Below are positions 24,495-35,653 of a stretch of 64,000 nt of DNA, in pieces (position 1 is the first letter of the stretch; every line of letters begins with the position of its first letter). The stretch is from Balamuthia mandrillaris (Eukaryota; Discosea; Longamoebia; Balamuthiidae). The stretch covers positions 72,001 to 136,000 of the forward strand of contig JAVKOQ010000073.1 in NCBI GenBank assembly GCA_031835245.1. Direction: 5' to 3'. Under the pieces are notes generated by a model. The model did not search any database and was not told the DNA's origin. It saw only the letters and a program-made list of their open reading frames with translations. Both the position numbers and the translations under genes were made by a program.

Positions 24495-27400
24495 ATGCAA
24501 GGTTTGCCTGAGCCAAAGGAGAAAGGGATGACCTCCATGGAGGAGGTGATCGAGCTCAAGAAACAGCTGGTGAACACCGTCTGTGCGTGTATGATAGCCG
24601 AACCTCGTTTCGACCAACAACCCTCCCCAGCCAGCGACCCTGCCGCTGCCGCTGAAGGAAGCGGAGGAGAGGCCTCGTCCTCCGTTCCCAGCACCGCCCT
24701 CGTCATCGTGCAACTGGTGGAGCAAGTGGCCCAAGCCGACCCCGAGTTCATCCTCAAGCTGGCCCTCTACGTGCGCCAGGACCTCAACATCCGCTCCACG
24801 GCCAACTTCCTGCTGGCGCTGGCGGCCAACCTGCCGCCTTGCTCCCCCTTCCTCAAGAAGTACTTTCGCCATGTCATCCGCCTGCCCTCCGACTGGCTGG
24901 ACGTGGCCGCCCTCTACCAGCTCCTCCCCAACCGAGGGCTGCAGGGGCGCGCCCTGCCGACCGCCCTCCGCAAGGCCATGCGCCACAAGTTCTCCGACTT
25001 TGACTTTTACCAGCTGGGCAAGTACAACAAGGCCGGCAAGCTCAAGCGCATGAAGCGCAAGGCCAAGAGGCAGGCCCTTATTGCCGCGCGTGGGGGAGGA
25101 GCTGCTGCAGGAGGCCGTGGGGGAAGAGGAGGAAGAGGAGGAAGAGGAGGAAGGGGTGGAAGAGGAGGTGGAGGAAGAGGGGGTGGCGCTGGTGGTGATG
25201 GAGGCAAGACCCAACTCACCATCAAGCAAATGATCAGGCAGTTGCACATCTCAGAGCCGGTGGAGCCCGTCATGTGCGTGCTAGGGAAGAAGTATCCTCG
25301 CGATGAGAACGAGTTTCTCAATAGCCACCTGCCTGGCATGTTCGACTCTAGCAAGGCCGGCAAGCGCATGAAGCTGCCCGTACCCGAGACCTGGGAGACC
25401 CTCCTCTCTGCCAAGGGCAACAAGGCTGAGACCTGGGAGGAGCTCATCGACCACAAGAAGCTGCCCTTCATGGCCATGCTGCGTAACCTCCGTAACCTCA
25501 TCCTAACTGGTGTGGATTATCGCTGCCATCGCTGGGCCATGAACAAGCTCTGCAACGAGCGAGCTGTAGCTCAGAGCAGACAGTTCCCCTTCCGTTTCTT
25601 CTCTGCCTATGAGGCCATCAACGTGGACATTGAGTCCCTCCGTCAGGAAGTTAAACAGGCCAAGCAAGCTGTACGCAGCGGCCAGGACCCTACCACTCTG
25701 CGTAGGAAGAGAGAGCCTAAAGCCAAGCGACAGCAAAGCGAAGAACAGCAGGATCGTCGTCCCAAGAAGCTGATCATCCCTAAGAACATGCCCGACGAGG
25801 CCCTCATCAAGAAGTACAAGGAAGCCCTGGATACGGCCGTCAAGTACGCCACCGTCCATAACGTGAAGCCTATTCGTGGCAGCACAGTTGTGTTTTGCAG
25901 CGTGGCAGCCTCCATGAGAGACAACTGCAAGACAGCCAAGGGCATGGGAAGCGTTCGTACCTTGATGGACGTGGGTATACTCCTCGGCCTCATGTGTAAG
26001 TACATGTGCGAGGAGTGTGAGTTTAGGCTGTTTAGCAGCCCTGGCAGCGGCCGTGGTGCTTCTGCTCAGTGCCATGTTCCAGTGAACCTTAAGGACGGTA
26101 CCATCCTTCATAATATGGAGAGCGCGTTGCAGGTTGCTCTCTCAGGACAGTTGGGTGACGGCACTGACTTTCCTTATGACTACCTCGAGGACCTCATTCG
26201 TGACCGTCAACGCATCGACAACTTCATCGTCCTCTCCAACACCATGATCGCTCCTGGATTCGACGAAAGGAGGTCCTCCCATCACCCTGGCGGCATTGGC
26301 AGCATCCTCTCCAAGTATCGTCAGGAAGTCAATCCCGACTTGCTCTTCGTTAGCGTAAACCTGGATGGCAACAAGGTGGTCATGCGCGACACCTCCAGCG
26401 GCGATCAGCATCCCAATGATGTGCTTATTACCGGTTTCAGCGATGCCATTCTCAAGTACATCGCTGAGAGAGGAGACAACAATCAGCTTCATTACATCGA
26501 GCACATCGATGAAGCTAAACATATCCAGTCTCCTCTCTCTAAGGCTGAAATCCAAAAGTTGAAGAACAGCAACAGCAGTTCTCTGCTCTCCACTTCTTCT
26601 TACTCCAGCCCTTTCAAGCGTTCTACCACTGCCTCCAAGCTCAAGTCACGACGCAGCCTCTTTGGCATGAAGAAGAGGACCACAGGAGGTTTTCTGGGAA
26701 GTGGTGGAAGTGCTCTTTCTTTTGGCAGTGGTCTCAGCGCGTTCTCTCAAGATGACGATGATGACGGCCCATTTGCTAAAGACAAGAAGAAGCAAAGCTC
26801 CGCTGCCTCCTCCAATGCTGCTTCTACACTGTCTCAAGAGGCTTCCCAGAAACTGGAAAGAGAGGCCGAGAAAGAAGAGAAGGAGAAGCTGCAAAAGAAA
26901 CTGGACCAAATGAGAACAGGCAAATGGAGAGAGGCCCGAGTCTTCGTTTCCTCCACCTTCCGCGACATGCACGGCGAACGTGACTATCTCGTCCGTTATG
27001 TCTTCCCGGAGCTCAGGGAGAGGTGTCGCCGCCGACGCATCAACTTCTACGACGTGGACTTGCGTTGGGGTCTTACCCAGCACGAAGCGGAAGAGGGCGG
27101 CTCCCTGGAGATCTGTCTCAACGAGGTGGACCGTTGCCGACCCTTCTTCTTGGGCATTCTTGGCGACCGTTACGGTTGGGTGCCCTCGGACTACAAGTTG
27201 AACGAGAGCGAGTCGGATCCTAAGTACTTGTGGCTAAAGAACTACCCTAAGGGCCGTTCCATTACAGAGTTGGAAATGTATTATGGTGCTTTGAAGCATC
27301 CAGAGGATAGCCACTGCCTCTTTTACATGAGGAACTCTGATTTCCTCTCCCAGATAGAGGACGAGAAGGACAAAGAGGTCTTTGAGTCTGAGTCCAAGTC

Positions 27401-30400
27401 GGCCGCTGACAAGCAAGCGGAACTCAAGCGACTTATCCGTGAGAGCCTCGGTAGCCGCCGTTCTGCTTCATCTTCCTCTTCTGCGGTGGTGAGCGACTAT
27501 TCCTGCTCTTGGGGAGGTAAAGTGGAGGGCAAGCCCATGACCACTGGTCTGGAACGTTTTGGAGAGGCGGTGCTGCGCGACCTCTGGAACGCCATCTGCA
27601 AGGCCTTCCCGCATGACCCCGTTCCTCGCTCTCCTCTCCTGATCTCCAGGGAGTACCACCTCTCCTTCATGGCCTCCAGAGCTAAGGGCTTCGTTGGTCG
27701 AGAGGACATTCTCAAGAAGCTCTACGCCTTTGTTCGAGGAGAGGAGGCTGGCCCATTGGTCATCACGGGCGAGCCTGGTGTGGGCAAATCCGCACTCATT
27801 GCCAAGTTTGCTCAGGACTGCGCCGAGAAGCATGGCAGTTCCGACGGTTACTGTGTGTTGGCCCACTTTGTGGGAGCCTCTCCTGACAGCGTTCATATCC
27901 GTCATACCCTCTATCGGCTCTGTCATGAGCTGAGGGAACGTTTTGACCTGAACGAGGCCGTGCCGGAAGAGTACAAGGAGCTTCGCTTGGCGTTCCCTAA
28001 GTTCCTAGAACTGGCCTCCTTTGCCCTGACCAAGAAGACGATGAAACATGGAGGGAAGATTGTGCTCATTATTGATGCCCTTAACCAACTGGAAGAGAAG
28101 GAGAGGGCTCACAGCCTGGATTGGCTTCCTGCCCTCAACAACAGCCACACCATCAGCAGGGTTCGCATCATTCTCAGCACTTACGCCCAGTCCCGCACCC
28201 ATGACGTGCTTCGCTTCCGCAAGCCTCCTCCCACGGAGTTCAACCTGGACGTGCTGGAGGAGAGGCACGCAAAGGAGTTGGTGCGAACCACCCTTTCCGA
28301 GTTCAGAAAGAAGCTGGACGAAAGCCCTGGCAACAACCAGATGCGTCTTCTTTTGCGCAAGATGGAGGCCACCAAGCCCTTGTACCTTGTGGTGGCCTGT
28401 GAGGAGCTACGAGTGTTTGGCTTGTTCGAGGCCCTGACACAGAAGATCAAAGACATGGGTTCCACCGTTGCTAAGCTCTTTGAGGAGGTGTTGCACCGCT
28501 TGGAGGTTCATCAGGACCCGCACTTGCTGAAAGTCACCCTCTGCCTTATCCATTGCAGCCGAGGAGGCATCATGGAACGAGAGTTGCTACATGTGTTGGC
28601 CACACAGCCCCGTTCTGTAAAGAAGATCACCGCAAGTGCCTCTTCCTCCTCTTCTGCGTTCGGCAAGTCTTCGTCTTTCGGAAGCAGCCTTGGTTCTTTC
28701 TCAAGTTCATTGGATAGTTTTGGCTCGTTTGATGCTTTTGACTCATTTGGCAGCTCCTTCTCTTCGTCCGCCTCTTCCTCTTCTTCCTTTGGTTCATCTT
28801 CTAGCTTCAAGTACACTCCTTCCTCACGCTTCGGAACAAAGTCTCGTTACTCCACATCCTCAGTTGACAAAGATAAGGAGAAGGAAGCTGAGGAGCAAGA
28901 GAAGGCTAAGGAGAAGGAAAGACTACGAAAGGCTCAGGAAGAAGCCCGACAAAAGCTGAAAGCGAGGGAGGAAGCCCTGAAGCCTCCCACAAGGAAGGAG
29001 CTCCCTCAGGGCATCTGGTCTCCCCTCGTCTCCAGCTTGCAGCCCTTCCTTCGACCACTGGATGACAGCGGAGAGGGCCGTCTCACTTTCTTCCACGCTC
29101 AAATGGGCTTTGCTGTCCAGAAGAAGTTCTTTGTGCTGCGCAGCCAGGAAGTAGCCATGCACAAGCTCCTCGCCGAGTACTTCCTCGGCCATGCCAAAGT
29201 TGGCTACTACCACCAACTCACTGCTGCCACTGCCAAAGCTGCTCTCTTGGCTGGCCCAGAGGAAGACATTGTGAGAGAGGAAGGAAATGGAAGCAATGGA
29301 GAAATTCGTATCGGACGATGGAGGTGCAATCCTAATGATAGCACTAGCCTTCGCAGCATTTCAGAGCTGCCCTACCATCTCTGTCGGGCGGAGATGTGGA
29401 GTGAGTTGGAGGAGACTCTCACTGACCTTTCCTACGTGGAGCTCAAGTGCAGGCTGGGCATGACCTTTGACCTCATCACCGACTTGACGGAGGCTGTTTC
29501 CAGCGCGCAGGGCAAGAGGTGGGACTCCAAGCCACTCAAACTGTCGAGCGAGGATCAGGCTGCTCAACAATCCGCGTCCAATAACAACGACTCCTTGTTT
29601 GGTGGTTTCGGAGGAAGCTCTTTCTCTTCTTCCTCTTCTTCAGAGCAACAAGCGGAAGGATTGAAGCGATTGAAGGAGTTCAAGCGCTTTGTCAGCTCGG
29701 ATGCCCACATCTTGGCCATGCGACCTGAACTGACCTTCCAACAGGCTGCCAACCAGCCAGAAGGCTCCTTTCCTTGTCTCAAAGCCAAGGAACTGCAATG
29801 GCTCCGCAAGATCACACAAGCTGCTCGCAGACCACTTCTCTCTTCCCTTCCTTCTTCTTCTGCTTCTAATGCGGCATGGCTGCAATGGCTCAACAAACCT
29901 CAAAACCAGAGCGCCTGTCTCATGACCATGAGCGGCAATACTGAAGCAGCCATGGCCTGCGCCTTCTCTCCTGATGGCAGTGAGATCGTGGTGGCCTCTC
30001 GTGACCAGACCCTCCGCATCTGCGATGCCATCAGCGGCCAGGAGAAAGCCACCCTGGCCGGCCACACCAACTGGGTAGTGGCTTGTGCCTACTCTCCCGA
30101 CGGCCGCAACATCGTCTCTGCCTCGTGGGATCAGACTTTGAAGGTGTGGGACGCAAGAGCTGGAGTGGAGGTGGCCACGCTCTCTGGTCACACTCGTAGG
30201 GTCAACGCCTGTGCCTACTCCCAGGATGGCCAGTACATTGCCTCTGGCTCTTGGGATTGTTCCGTCAAGATATGGTCGGCGGCAACGGGCAAGCAAGTCA
30301 AGACTCTCACCGGACACAGCAAGCCCGTCAACGCTGTGGCCTTCTCACCTGATGGCAGGCGCTTGGTCTCTGCTTCCTGGGATTGCACCATCAAGCTGTG

Positions 30401-32723
30401 GAACCTGGGAGAGGGCGCTGGAGATGAGCACGAGAAGGGCACCGTGGAGTTGACCCTTGCCGGCCACTCCAAGTCTGTTCGTTCCGTCCAGTTCTCGCCC
30501 AACGGACTTCAGGTGGTGTCTACCTCCGTGGATAAGACGGTCAAAGTCTGGGACTGCCGTACTGGAGAGTTGACCAACACCCTCACTGGCCACTCGGAGC
30601 CTGTCAACACCTGCGCCTTCTCTAGCGACGGCAAGCAGCTAGTCTCCGCCTCGGACGACTTGACAGTGAAGGTCTGGGACGCCACCGGCGGCAGGGAGGT
30701 GGCCACGATGAAGAACGCTCATTCTTCTAGCTCCATCCTGACTTGCGCCTACTCCTGGGATGGACAGAGGGTGGTCTCTGCCTCCTCCGATTGTGGGCTG
30801 GCCGTTTGGGATGTTATTGCCGGGGAGGTGGTCACCGCCATCCCTCAAGCCCACAGCCGCACCATCAATGCTGTCAAGTTCTCTCCTGATGGTGAGCTGG
30901 TGGCTTCCGCCTCTGATGATGGCACCATCAAGCTCTGGAACAGCGAGGACCTTGCCAGCGGACCCATTCGCACTCTCACGGGCCACGCAGACTGTGTCAA
31001 CGACCTCGACTTTAGCTCCGATGGAGAGAGGCTCCTCTCAGCCTCTGATGACTTTTCTCTTCGCCTGTGGAACGTGCACAGCGGAGCGTTGGTGGGAGAG
31101 CTCAAGGGCCATACAAACCGCGTAAAGGGCTGCGCCTTCTCTCCGGACATGAAGAGGGTGGCCTCCGCCTCGCGAGACAATACTCTTCGCATCTGGGACC
31201 CTTCCACCGGTCAGGTCAAGAAGATCCTGCGTGGCCACAAGGACTGGTTAGAGGGTTGCACCTTCTCCCCCGATGGCAAGCTGCTTGTCTCCTGCTCTTG
31301 GGACTTTAACATCATGGTTTGGGACGTGCGTCAGGGCTGCGAACTGGGCACTCTCTCTGGGCACTCAGGGGCTGTCAGCGCCGTGTCCATCAATGCCGAA
31401 GGCACCCACCTCGTCTCCTCTTCCTACGATGGCACTCTGAAGATTTGGGACCTGAAGAAGCTTCACTTAATCACCACCATCGATGGGCACTACCAGAGGG
31501 TTAATCGCTGCGCCTTTGCCAGAAACGCCGGCAACAGCCTCATTGTTTCCTGCTCGGAGGACAACTGCCTCAAGTTCTGGGACTCGGTGGCCGGACAGGA
31601 GATCGTCAGTCTGCAAGGCCACAGCGAGACCGTTCGACAGGTGGCCTATGCTCCTTCTACCAATCAAATCGTGTCTGCTTCGGAGGATTGTACCGTCAAA
31701 GTTTGGGATGCCTCCTCCTCCTCCTCCTCTGGTCCTTCAGAGGAAGGCAGCGGTGCAGCCAAAGGCCACACCCAATGGATCAACGCTTGTCGTTTGTTCA
31801 GGAACAACGACGGCGTTCTCTCCCTGCTGAGCGGCTCTCGTGACGGCACTGCCAAGCTGTGGGAAATAGCCACTGCTTCCCTCAAAGTGAAGCGCAACCT
31901 TATCGGCGGCGGAAAGAGCAGCGGAGGATCCGTCAACGCGGTGGCCGTCTCTCCTGATGGCAGTCGAGCCGTGACAGCCGCCGATGAAGCCGATGCTGGC
32001 AACTTTGGCCTTGTGGTGTGGGACCTCCGAAGGGGCAAGCCTCTCTGTCGCCTGCAGGGGGCGCACACCAACTCGGTGATGGGCTGCTGCTTCTCCCCCG
32101 ATGGCCAACGCATCGCTTCTGCTGCTTGGGATAACACCGTCCGGGTGTGGGGCGCCGCCAGAGGGGAGCTCCAGATGACTTTGGAGGGGCATCATGACTG
32201 GGTGGACTGCGTCTGCTTCTCTCCCGATGGCAGCAAGTTGGTAAGCGGCTCTCGTGACTGCAGCCTCATTGTTTGGGATCTGCGCTACAAGACGGCGGAG
32301 CGGAACCTCACGGGGCATTCCAACTGGGTGAGCAGCGTGTCCTGCTCCGATTCCTTCGTGCTGTCCACGTCGTACGATGGAGAAGCCATCCTTTGGGATC
32401 TTCGCTCTGGCCGCAAGCTTTCTTCCGTGAGACACCTTTTGAGCGGGGCAGAGGAAGAAGAAGCGAGCAGCAACCAACAACAACTAACCAAACGGATCAA
32501 CGACTGTGTGCTCTCTTCGGATGGAAGACGCTTCTTCACGGTCGGTCATGATGGTAGCCTTTGCGTCTGGGAATCGGGCACTTCCTCTGGCTCTGACCCT
32601 CGCAGAGTGTGCCAGTTCTTCTGTAAGGCGCCTGCCACTGCCGTTGCTGCAATGGAAGATGATGGATCCGTCGTTGTGGGCGACTCGCTTGGCAACATTT
32701 ATTTCCTTCGTTTGGTGGCCTAA
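24495..32723 (+). CDS. TEP1: TEP1 homologue (TROVE, vWA, DUF4062, NACHT, WD40)
   Basis: An uninterrupted 2742-codon frame. The TROVE RNA-binding region spans residues 1-450, with the TEP1-type block T-W-E-E-L-I-D-H-K-K-L-P-F-M-A-M-L-R and Q-F-P-F-R-F. It is broken at about 199-236 by an RGG-rich insert. The vWA-like part (about 455-690) starts V-V-F-C-S-V-A-A-S-M, which lacks the Asp of a canonical MIDAS. DUF4062 begins at about 813 (R-V-F-V-S-S-T-F-R-D-M). The NACHT NTPase has Walker A G-E-P-G-V-G-K-S at about 1092 and Walker B I-V-L-I-I-D-A-L near 1188. From about 1810 to the end I count 21 WD40 repeats, enough for three 7-blade propellers. In animals TEP1 binds telomerase RNA and vault RNA and sits in vault caps. 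Size matches human TEP1 (about 2630 residues). A vault role is more likely here than telomerase (inference). Confidence 0.92.
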   Translation: MQGLPEPKEKGMTSMEEVIELKKQLVNTVCACMIAEPRFDQQPSPASDPAAAAEGSGGEASSSVPSTALVIVQLVEQVAQADPEFILKLALYVRQDLNIRSTANFLLALAANLPPCSPFLKKYFRHVIRLPSDWLDVAALYQLLPNRGLQGRALPTALRKAMRHKFSDFDFYQLGKYNKAGKLKRMKRKAKRQALIAARGGGAAAGGRGGRGGRGGRGGRGGRGGGGRGGGAGGDGGKTQLTIKQMIRQLHISEPVEPVMCVLGKKYPRDENEFLNSHLPGMFDSSKAGKRMKLPVPETWETLLSAKGNKAETWEELIDHKKLPFMAMLRNLRNLILTGVDYRCHRWAMNKLCNERAVAQSRQFPFRFFSAYEAINVDIESLRQEVKQAKQAVRSGQDPTTLRRKREPKAKRQQSEEQQDRRPKKLIIPKNMPDEALIKKYKEALDTAVKYATVHNVKPIRGSTVVFCSVAASMRDNCKTAKGMGSVRTLMDVGILLGLMCKYMCEECEFRLFSSPGSGRGASAQCHVPVNLKDGTILHNMESALQVALSGQLGDGTDFPYDYLEDLIRDRQRIDNFIVLSNTMIAPGFDERRSSHHPGGIGSILSKYRQEVNPDLLFVSVNLDGNKVVMRDTSSGDQHPNDVLITGFSDAILKYIAERGDNNQLHYIEHIDEAKHIQSPLSKAEIQKLKNSNSSSLLSTSSYSSPFKRSTTASKLKSRRSLFGMKKRTTGGFLGSGGSALSFGSGLSAFSQDDDDDGPFAKDKKKQSSAASSNAASTLSQEASQKLEREAEKEEKEKLQKKLDQMRTGKWREARVFVSSTFRDMHGERDYLVRYVFPELRERCRRRRINFYDVDLRWGLTQHEAEEGGSLEICLNEVDRCRPFFLGILGDRYGWVPSDYKLNESESDPKYLWLKNYPKGRSITELEMYYGALKHPEDSHCLFYMRNSDFLSQIEDEKDKEVFESESKSAADKQAELKRLIRESLGSRRSASSSSSAVVSDYSCSWGGKVEGKPMTTGLERFGEAVLRDLWNAICKAFPHDPVPRSPLLISREYHLSFMASRAKGFVGREDILKKLYAFVRGEEAGPLVITGEPGVGKSALIAKFAQDCAEKHGSSDGYCVLAHFVGASPDSVHIRHTLYRLCHELRERFDLNEAVPEEYKELRLAFPKFLELASFALTKKTMKHGGKIVLIIDALNQLEEKERAHSLDWLPALNNSHTISRVRIILSTYAQSRTHDVLRFRKPPPTEFNLDVLEERHAKELVRTTLSEFRKKLDESPGNNQMRLLLRKMEATKPLYLVVACEELRVFGLFEALTQKIKDMGSTVAKLFEEVLHRLEVHQDPHLLKVTLCLIHCSRGGIMERELLHVLATQPRSVKKITASASSSSSAFGKSSSFGSSLGSFSSSLDSFGSFDAFDSFGSSFSSSASSSSSFGSSSSFKYTPSSRFGTKSRYSTSSVDKDKEKEAEEQEKAKEKERLRKAQEEARQKLKAREEALKPPTRKELPQGIWSPLVSSLQPFLRPLDDSGEGRLTFFHAQMGFAVQKKFFVLRSQEVAMHKLLAEYFLGHAKVGYYHQLTAATAKAALLAGPEEDIVREEGNGSNGEIRIGRWRCNPNDSTSLRSISELPYHLCRAEMWSELEETLTDLSYVELKCRLGMTFDLITDLTEAVSSAQGKRWDSKPLKLSSEDQAAQQSASNNNDSLFGGFGGSSFSSSSSSEQQAEGLKRLKEFKRFVSSDAHILAMRPELTFQQAANQPEGSFPCLKAKELQWLRKITQAARRPLLSSLPSSSASNAAWLQWLNKPQNQSACLMTMSGNTEAAMACAFSPDGSEIVVASRDQTLRICDAISGQEKATLAGHTNWVVACAYSPDGRNIVSASWDQTLKVWDARAGVEVATLSGHTRRVNACAYSQDGQYIASGSWDCSVKIWSAATGKQVKTLTGHSKPVNAVAFSPDGRRLVSASWDCTIKLWNLGEGAGDEHEKGTVELTLAGHSKSVRSVQFSPNGLQVVSTSVDKTVKVWDCRTGELTNTLTGHSEPVNTCAFSSDGKQLVSASDDLTVKVWDATGGREVATMKNAHSSSSILTCAYSWDGQRVVSASSDCGLAVWDVIAGEVVTAIPQAHSRTINAVKFSPDGELVASASDDGTIKLWNSEDLASGPIRTLTGHADCVNDLDFSSDGERLLSASDDFSLRLWNVHSGALVGELKGHTNRVKGCAFSPDMKRVASASRDNTLRIWDPSTGQVKKILRGHKDWLEGCTFSPDGKLLVSCSWDFNIMVWDVRQGCELGTLSGHSGAVSAVSINAEGTHLVSSSYDGTLKIWDLKKLHLITTIDGHYQRVNRCAFARNAGNSLIVSCSEDNCLKFWDSVAGQEIVSLQGHSETVRQVAYAPSTNQIVSASEDCTVKVWDASSSSSSGPSEEGSGAAKGHTQWINACRLFRNNDGVLSLLSGSRDGTAKLWEIATASLKVKRNLIGGGKSSGGSVNAVAVSPDGSRAVTAADEADAGNFGLVVWDLRRGKPLCRLQGAHTNSVMGCCFSPDGQRIASAAWDNTVRVWGAARGELQMTLEGHHDWVDCVCFSPDGSKLVSGSRDCSLIVWDLRYKTAERNLTGHSNWVSSVSCSDSFVLSTSYDGEAILWDLRSGRKLSSVRHLLSGAEEEEASSNQQQLTKRINDCVLSSDGRRFFTVGHDGSLCVWESGTSSGSDPRRVCQFFCKAPATAVAAMEDDGSVVVGDSLGNIYFLRLVA

Positions 32724-32993
32724 CGCGAAGAGAAGGATGCCCCAATGTCCTGTACAGTAACGGCTCAAAAAACAATGTGTACATACAGAACGATGAACAG
32801 TAACATAATAACAACCATTGTGGGCCGTAATCAGTTGTTTCTCTTTCTCTCTTCTTTTCTTTCTCTCTGGTCTTTCTCTACCGGCGTTCAACTCATTCAC
32901 TCTAGGTGCCATGATTGGAAGTGAGAGGATTCTTGCGTAAAGATTCAGAGAGCGAGGGAGGAGGAGAATGGTTCCGTCCAAGTTTGCGACGGT

Positions 32994-33125
32994 ATGCTGT
33001 GCTTCCCGCTTCCACAGCCTCTGTTGTGCTCCACTGTGGTCACGTGGAAGAATGGACGAGGGAGAACGGCTGCCTTGGGACGAGCTCACTTGTGCCTGAG
33101 TGGACTTGTGCCTGCGCTGAACAGA
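32994..33125 (+). pseudogene. Relic of a 27-residue ankyrin-type repeat
   Basis: The stretch reads G-H-V-E-E-W-T-R-E-N-G-C, then a frame slip, then E-W-T-C-A. This matches the repeat of the F-box gene at 15918-17183 (G-H-L-E-V-L-K-W-A-R-E-N-G-C-P-W-D-E-W-T-C). The DNA GAGAACGGCTGCC is shared. It is short and out of frame, so it is a fragment of a related gene rather than a working one. It lies in the 537-bp space between the 3' ends of the TEP1 and RPN1 genes; the rest of that space shows only AT- and GA-rich sequence. Confidence 0.6.
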
Positions 33126-33260
33126 AAGGCAAAAACGACAGGGCGACAGCAAACCGTTTTCAGAATGAGAGAGAATGAGAGAGAATGAGAGAGAGAATGG
33201 AAGAGGAAGAGGGAACATGAAAAAAGCAGCGTTTGGTTGGTTTTATTTTTTTTATAACAA

Positions 33261-35613
33261 TTACTTGGTCTTGGTGGTAACAACAGGTTCTGTGGCGTCA
33301 GGGTTTGGTTTCAGAATCACAAATCCTTCCAGTATCGATGACACCGGCAAGTCTGATGAAAATGAACAGTGAAAAAGTGGGATTAGAAATTTTACTCCAT
33401 CAAAAGAGAGAGAGGAGAAAAAGAAATCGTACATTGATCAGTGGCCAACTCGGCACGCTCGCCATGGCCGATGAGGACGGGAGTGGTGTGCGTCTGGAAG
33501 CCGGTGATGGTCTTTGGATGACCGGCTTGACCCACAACGTCGACGGCCTGTCCCACACGCACCGTCACTGGAAGTGGCTCCAGATCTTCGTTGAAGGTTT
33601 GAAGCATTCGTGGATGGATTGCACTCACCAAAGAGAACAACATGTAATGCGATTTACCCAAAATAACTTTTTCAAGAAAAAATGTTAAGATAACAACAAA
33701 AAACGAAAAAGCAAAGTGTAATGACGTACTGTTCTTAAAGTCAAGACAGGAATGAAGAGTGATAAGAAGACCAGCCATGGCAACACGATGCATCAGCGTA
33801 CCGCCCGAGTGATAAGGATTGATGGAGAGCGTGCCTTTGCCCATGTGAAGGAGGCCCTGAGCTAAACGCACCACAAAGAGGTGGTTTGCGTCTTTGTAGT
33901 AATAGGCGGAAAGGTTGCGGAGGAGCTTGGCCGCGCGGCTGTTGTTGGTTCCCGCTCCTATCATGCCCAGCGCGAAGATGGCGGCTTGGGCTACTTCCGC
34001 ATCAGCATCGTGAGAAAGTTTGCTCAGTGTGTCCATCACGCCCACCTTATTTTGTTTTTTTTTTTTTTTGATTATATGATTAGATATGAGACAGAGAGAG
34101 AAGAATCAAAGAAAGAAGGGATTCATATTTACCTTAGGATCTCCAACGTACAAGAGACCGAGAGCTAGGGGAACAGCTCTGCGGACAGGCAGCTCACCGT
34201 ACTGCAACAAATGGTCAAAGGTCCTGACGGCCATTTGCCGTCCCAACTCCTCGCCCATGGCCACCATCGAGATGCCCAGCACCGCGGCACCTTGGTGCAT
34301 AAACTCTTTTTCCTTGTTCTCCTCTTTTTCTTTGTTGTTGGTTTTCTCGTCTGCTTCCTCTTCGGGAGGATGCTCGCCACAGATGGAGAGCAGCTTTTGT
34401 ATTTTGAGGACATTGCCGGTGCCAGCATAGGCGCAGGTTTCCACAGTTAATGTTGTGTAGCTACCAACAGGGCCTGACACTGTCTTCAGCGTCTCCAAAG
34501 TGATGTCTGCTTCTTCTTGTTTGGCTGGTTTTTTTTCTCAGTGGTGAGTTTACAAAATACAAAGCAGAAGGAGAAAGAAATGAAGAGATATGATACCCAA
34601 ATAAAGCAGACCAAGACCAAGAGACAGATATCTAAAGTAAGTGTTCTTGAAGAAGCTTTCCTCTCTCTCCAAAAAGACAGCGAGAAGAGTCTCAGAGACC
34701 TCTCCATCGGCTGTTCCCACGTAGACCATGCCCAACGCCAAAGCGGCGATGCCGACGACCTCCATGTTGTTTTCACTGTCCTCCACCACTGGTTTAAGCA
34801 GATCTTTGATGTCCTCTCTTGCTGTTCCAGCGTATGCTATACCCAACCTTTATTTTCAAACCCCAAAGAGAACCGTTAGAGGAAAAGAAAGGAATAAAAG
34901 AAGAAAGAAAGTGAAAAATACCCGAATACAGCTCCAATCTTCATGAGTGGCGAAGGCTCCTCCAAGTAACCGGCCAACAGGGCACGAGCTGGATCGTAGT
35001 CATTGCGAACTCCAGAGTTCACGACGCCAAGAGCAAGAAGAGCTCCAGCTTTGATGTAGTCCTCCTTCGAATAGAGGTATTTGTCGATTTGTGTGAGACC
35101 ACCATCAACATCCCACAAAAGAATCATGCCAAGGCTGGCTGCTGCGCTGATCATTCCATGTTCTTTGTTTTTGTAGATCCATTTCGATTCTAGAACGGGA
35201 AAAAGTGAAAGGAACGAGTTAGTATCATCTTTTGGAGGATATAGAAGCAAACTGTACCTTCATCGGTCATCAATTTATCAGTGCCAAACGCGCAGTTGAC
35301 AAAGCCATTTACAAACGTGGAGGCAAGATTTTGTCTTGCAGAGTCAACGTTCGTGCCAAGGGTGGATCTTGTTTCGCTGAGATGGGTCTTGAAGATGTCT
35401 TCGGGGGTCTTTGGCTCCAGCACTTCCAGGTCTCTGGCCAGCGTCAGGAACTGATCGTTCAGTCGGGAGTTATTGATCAGCTCGGAGAGGGTCTCGTCAT
35501 CCTCCTCAATGGTAAAGACTCCTTGTCTAGCAAGAATGAATGCCAGTTGTTTCTTCACCGTTCTGTTTTGTTCACAAGAAAACAAATTACCAAATAAATT
35601 AGCACGGTGTGAA

Positions 35614-35653
<40 letters not shown>

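Noticed and set aside
24375-26555. Several antisense frames opposite the 5' half of the TEP1 gene
   Set aside because: They follow from high G+C codon usage of the sense frame and show no domains or splice sites.
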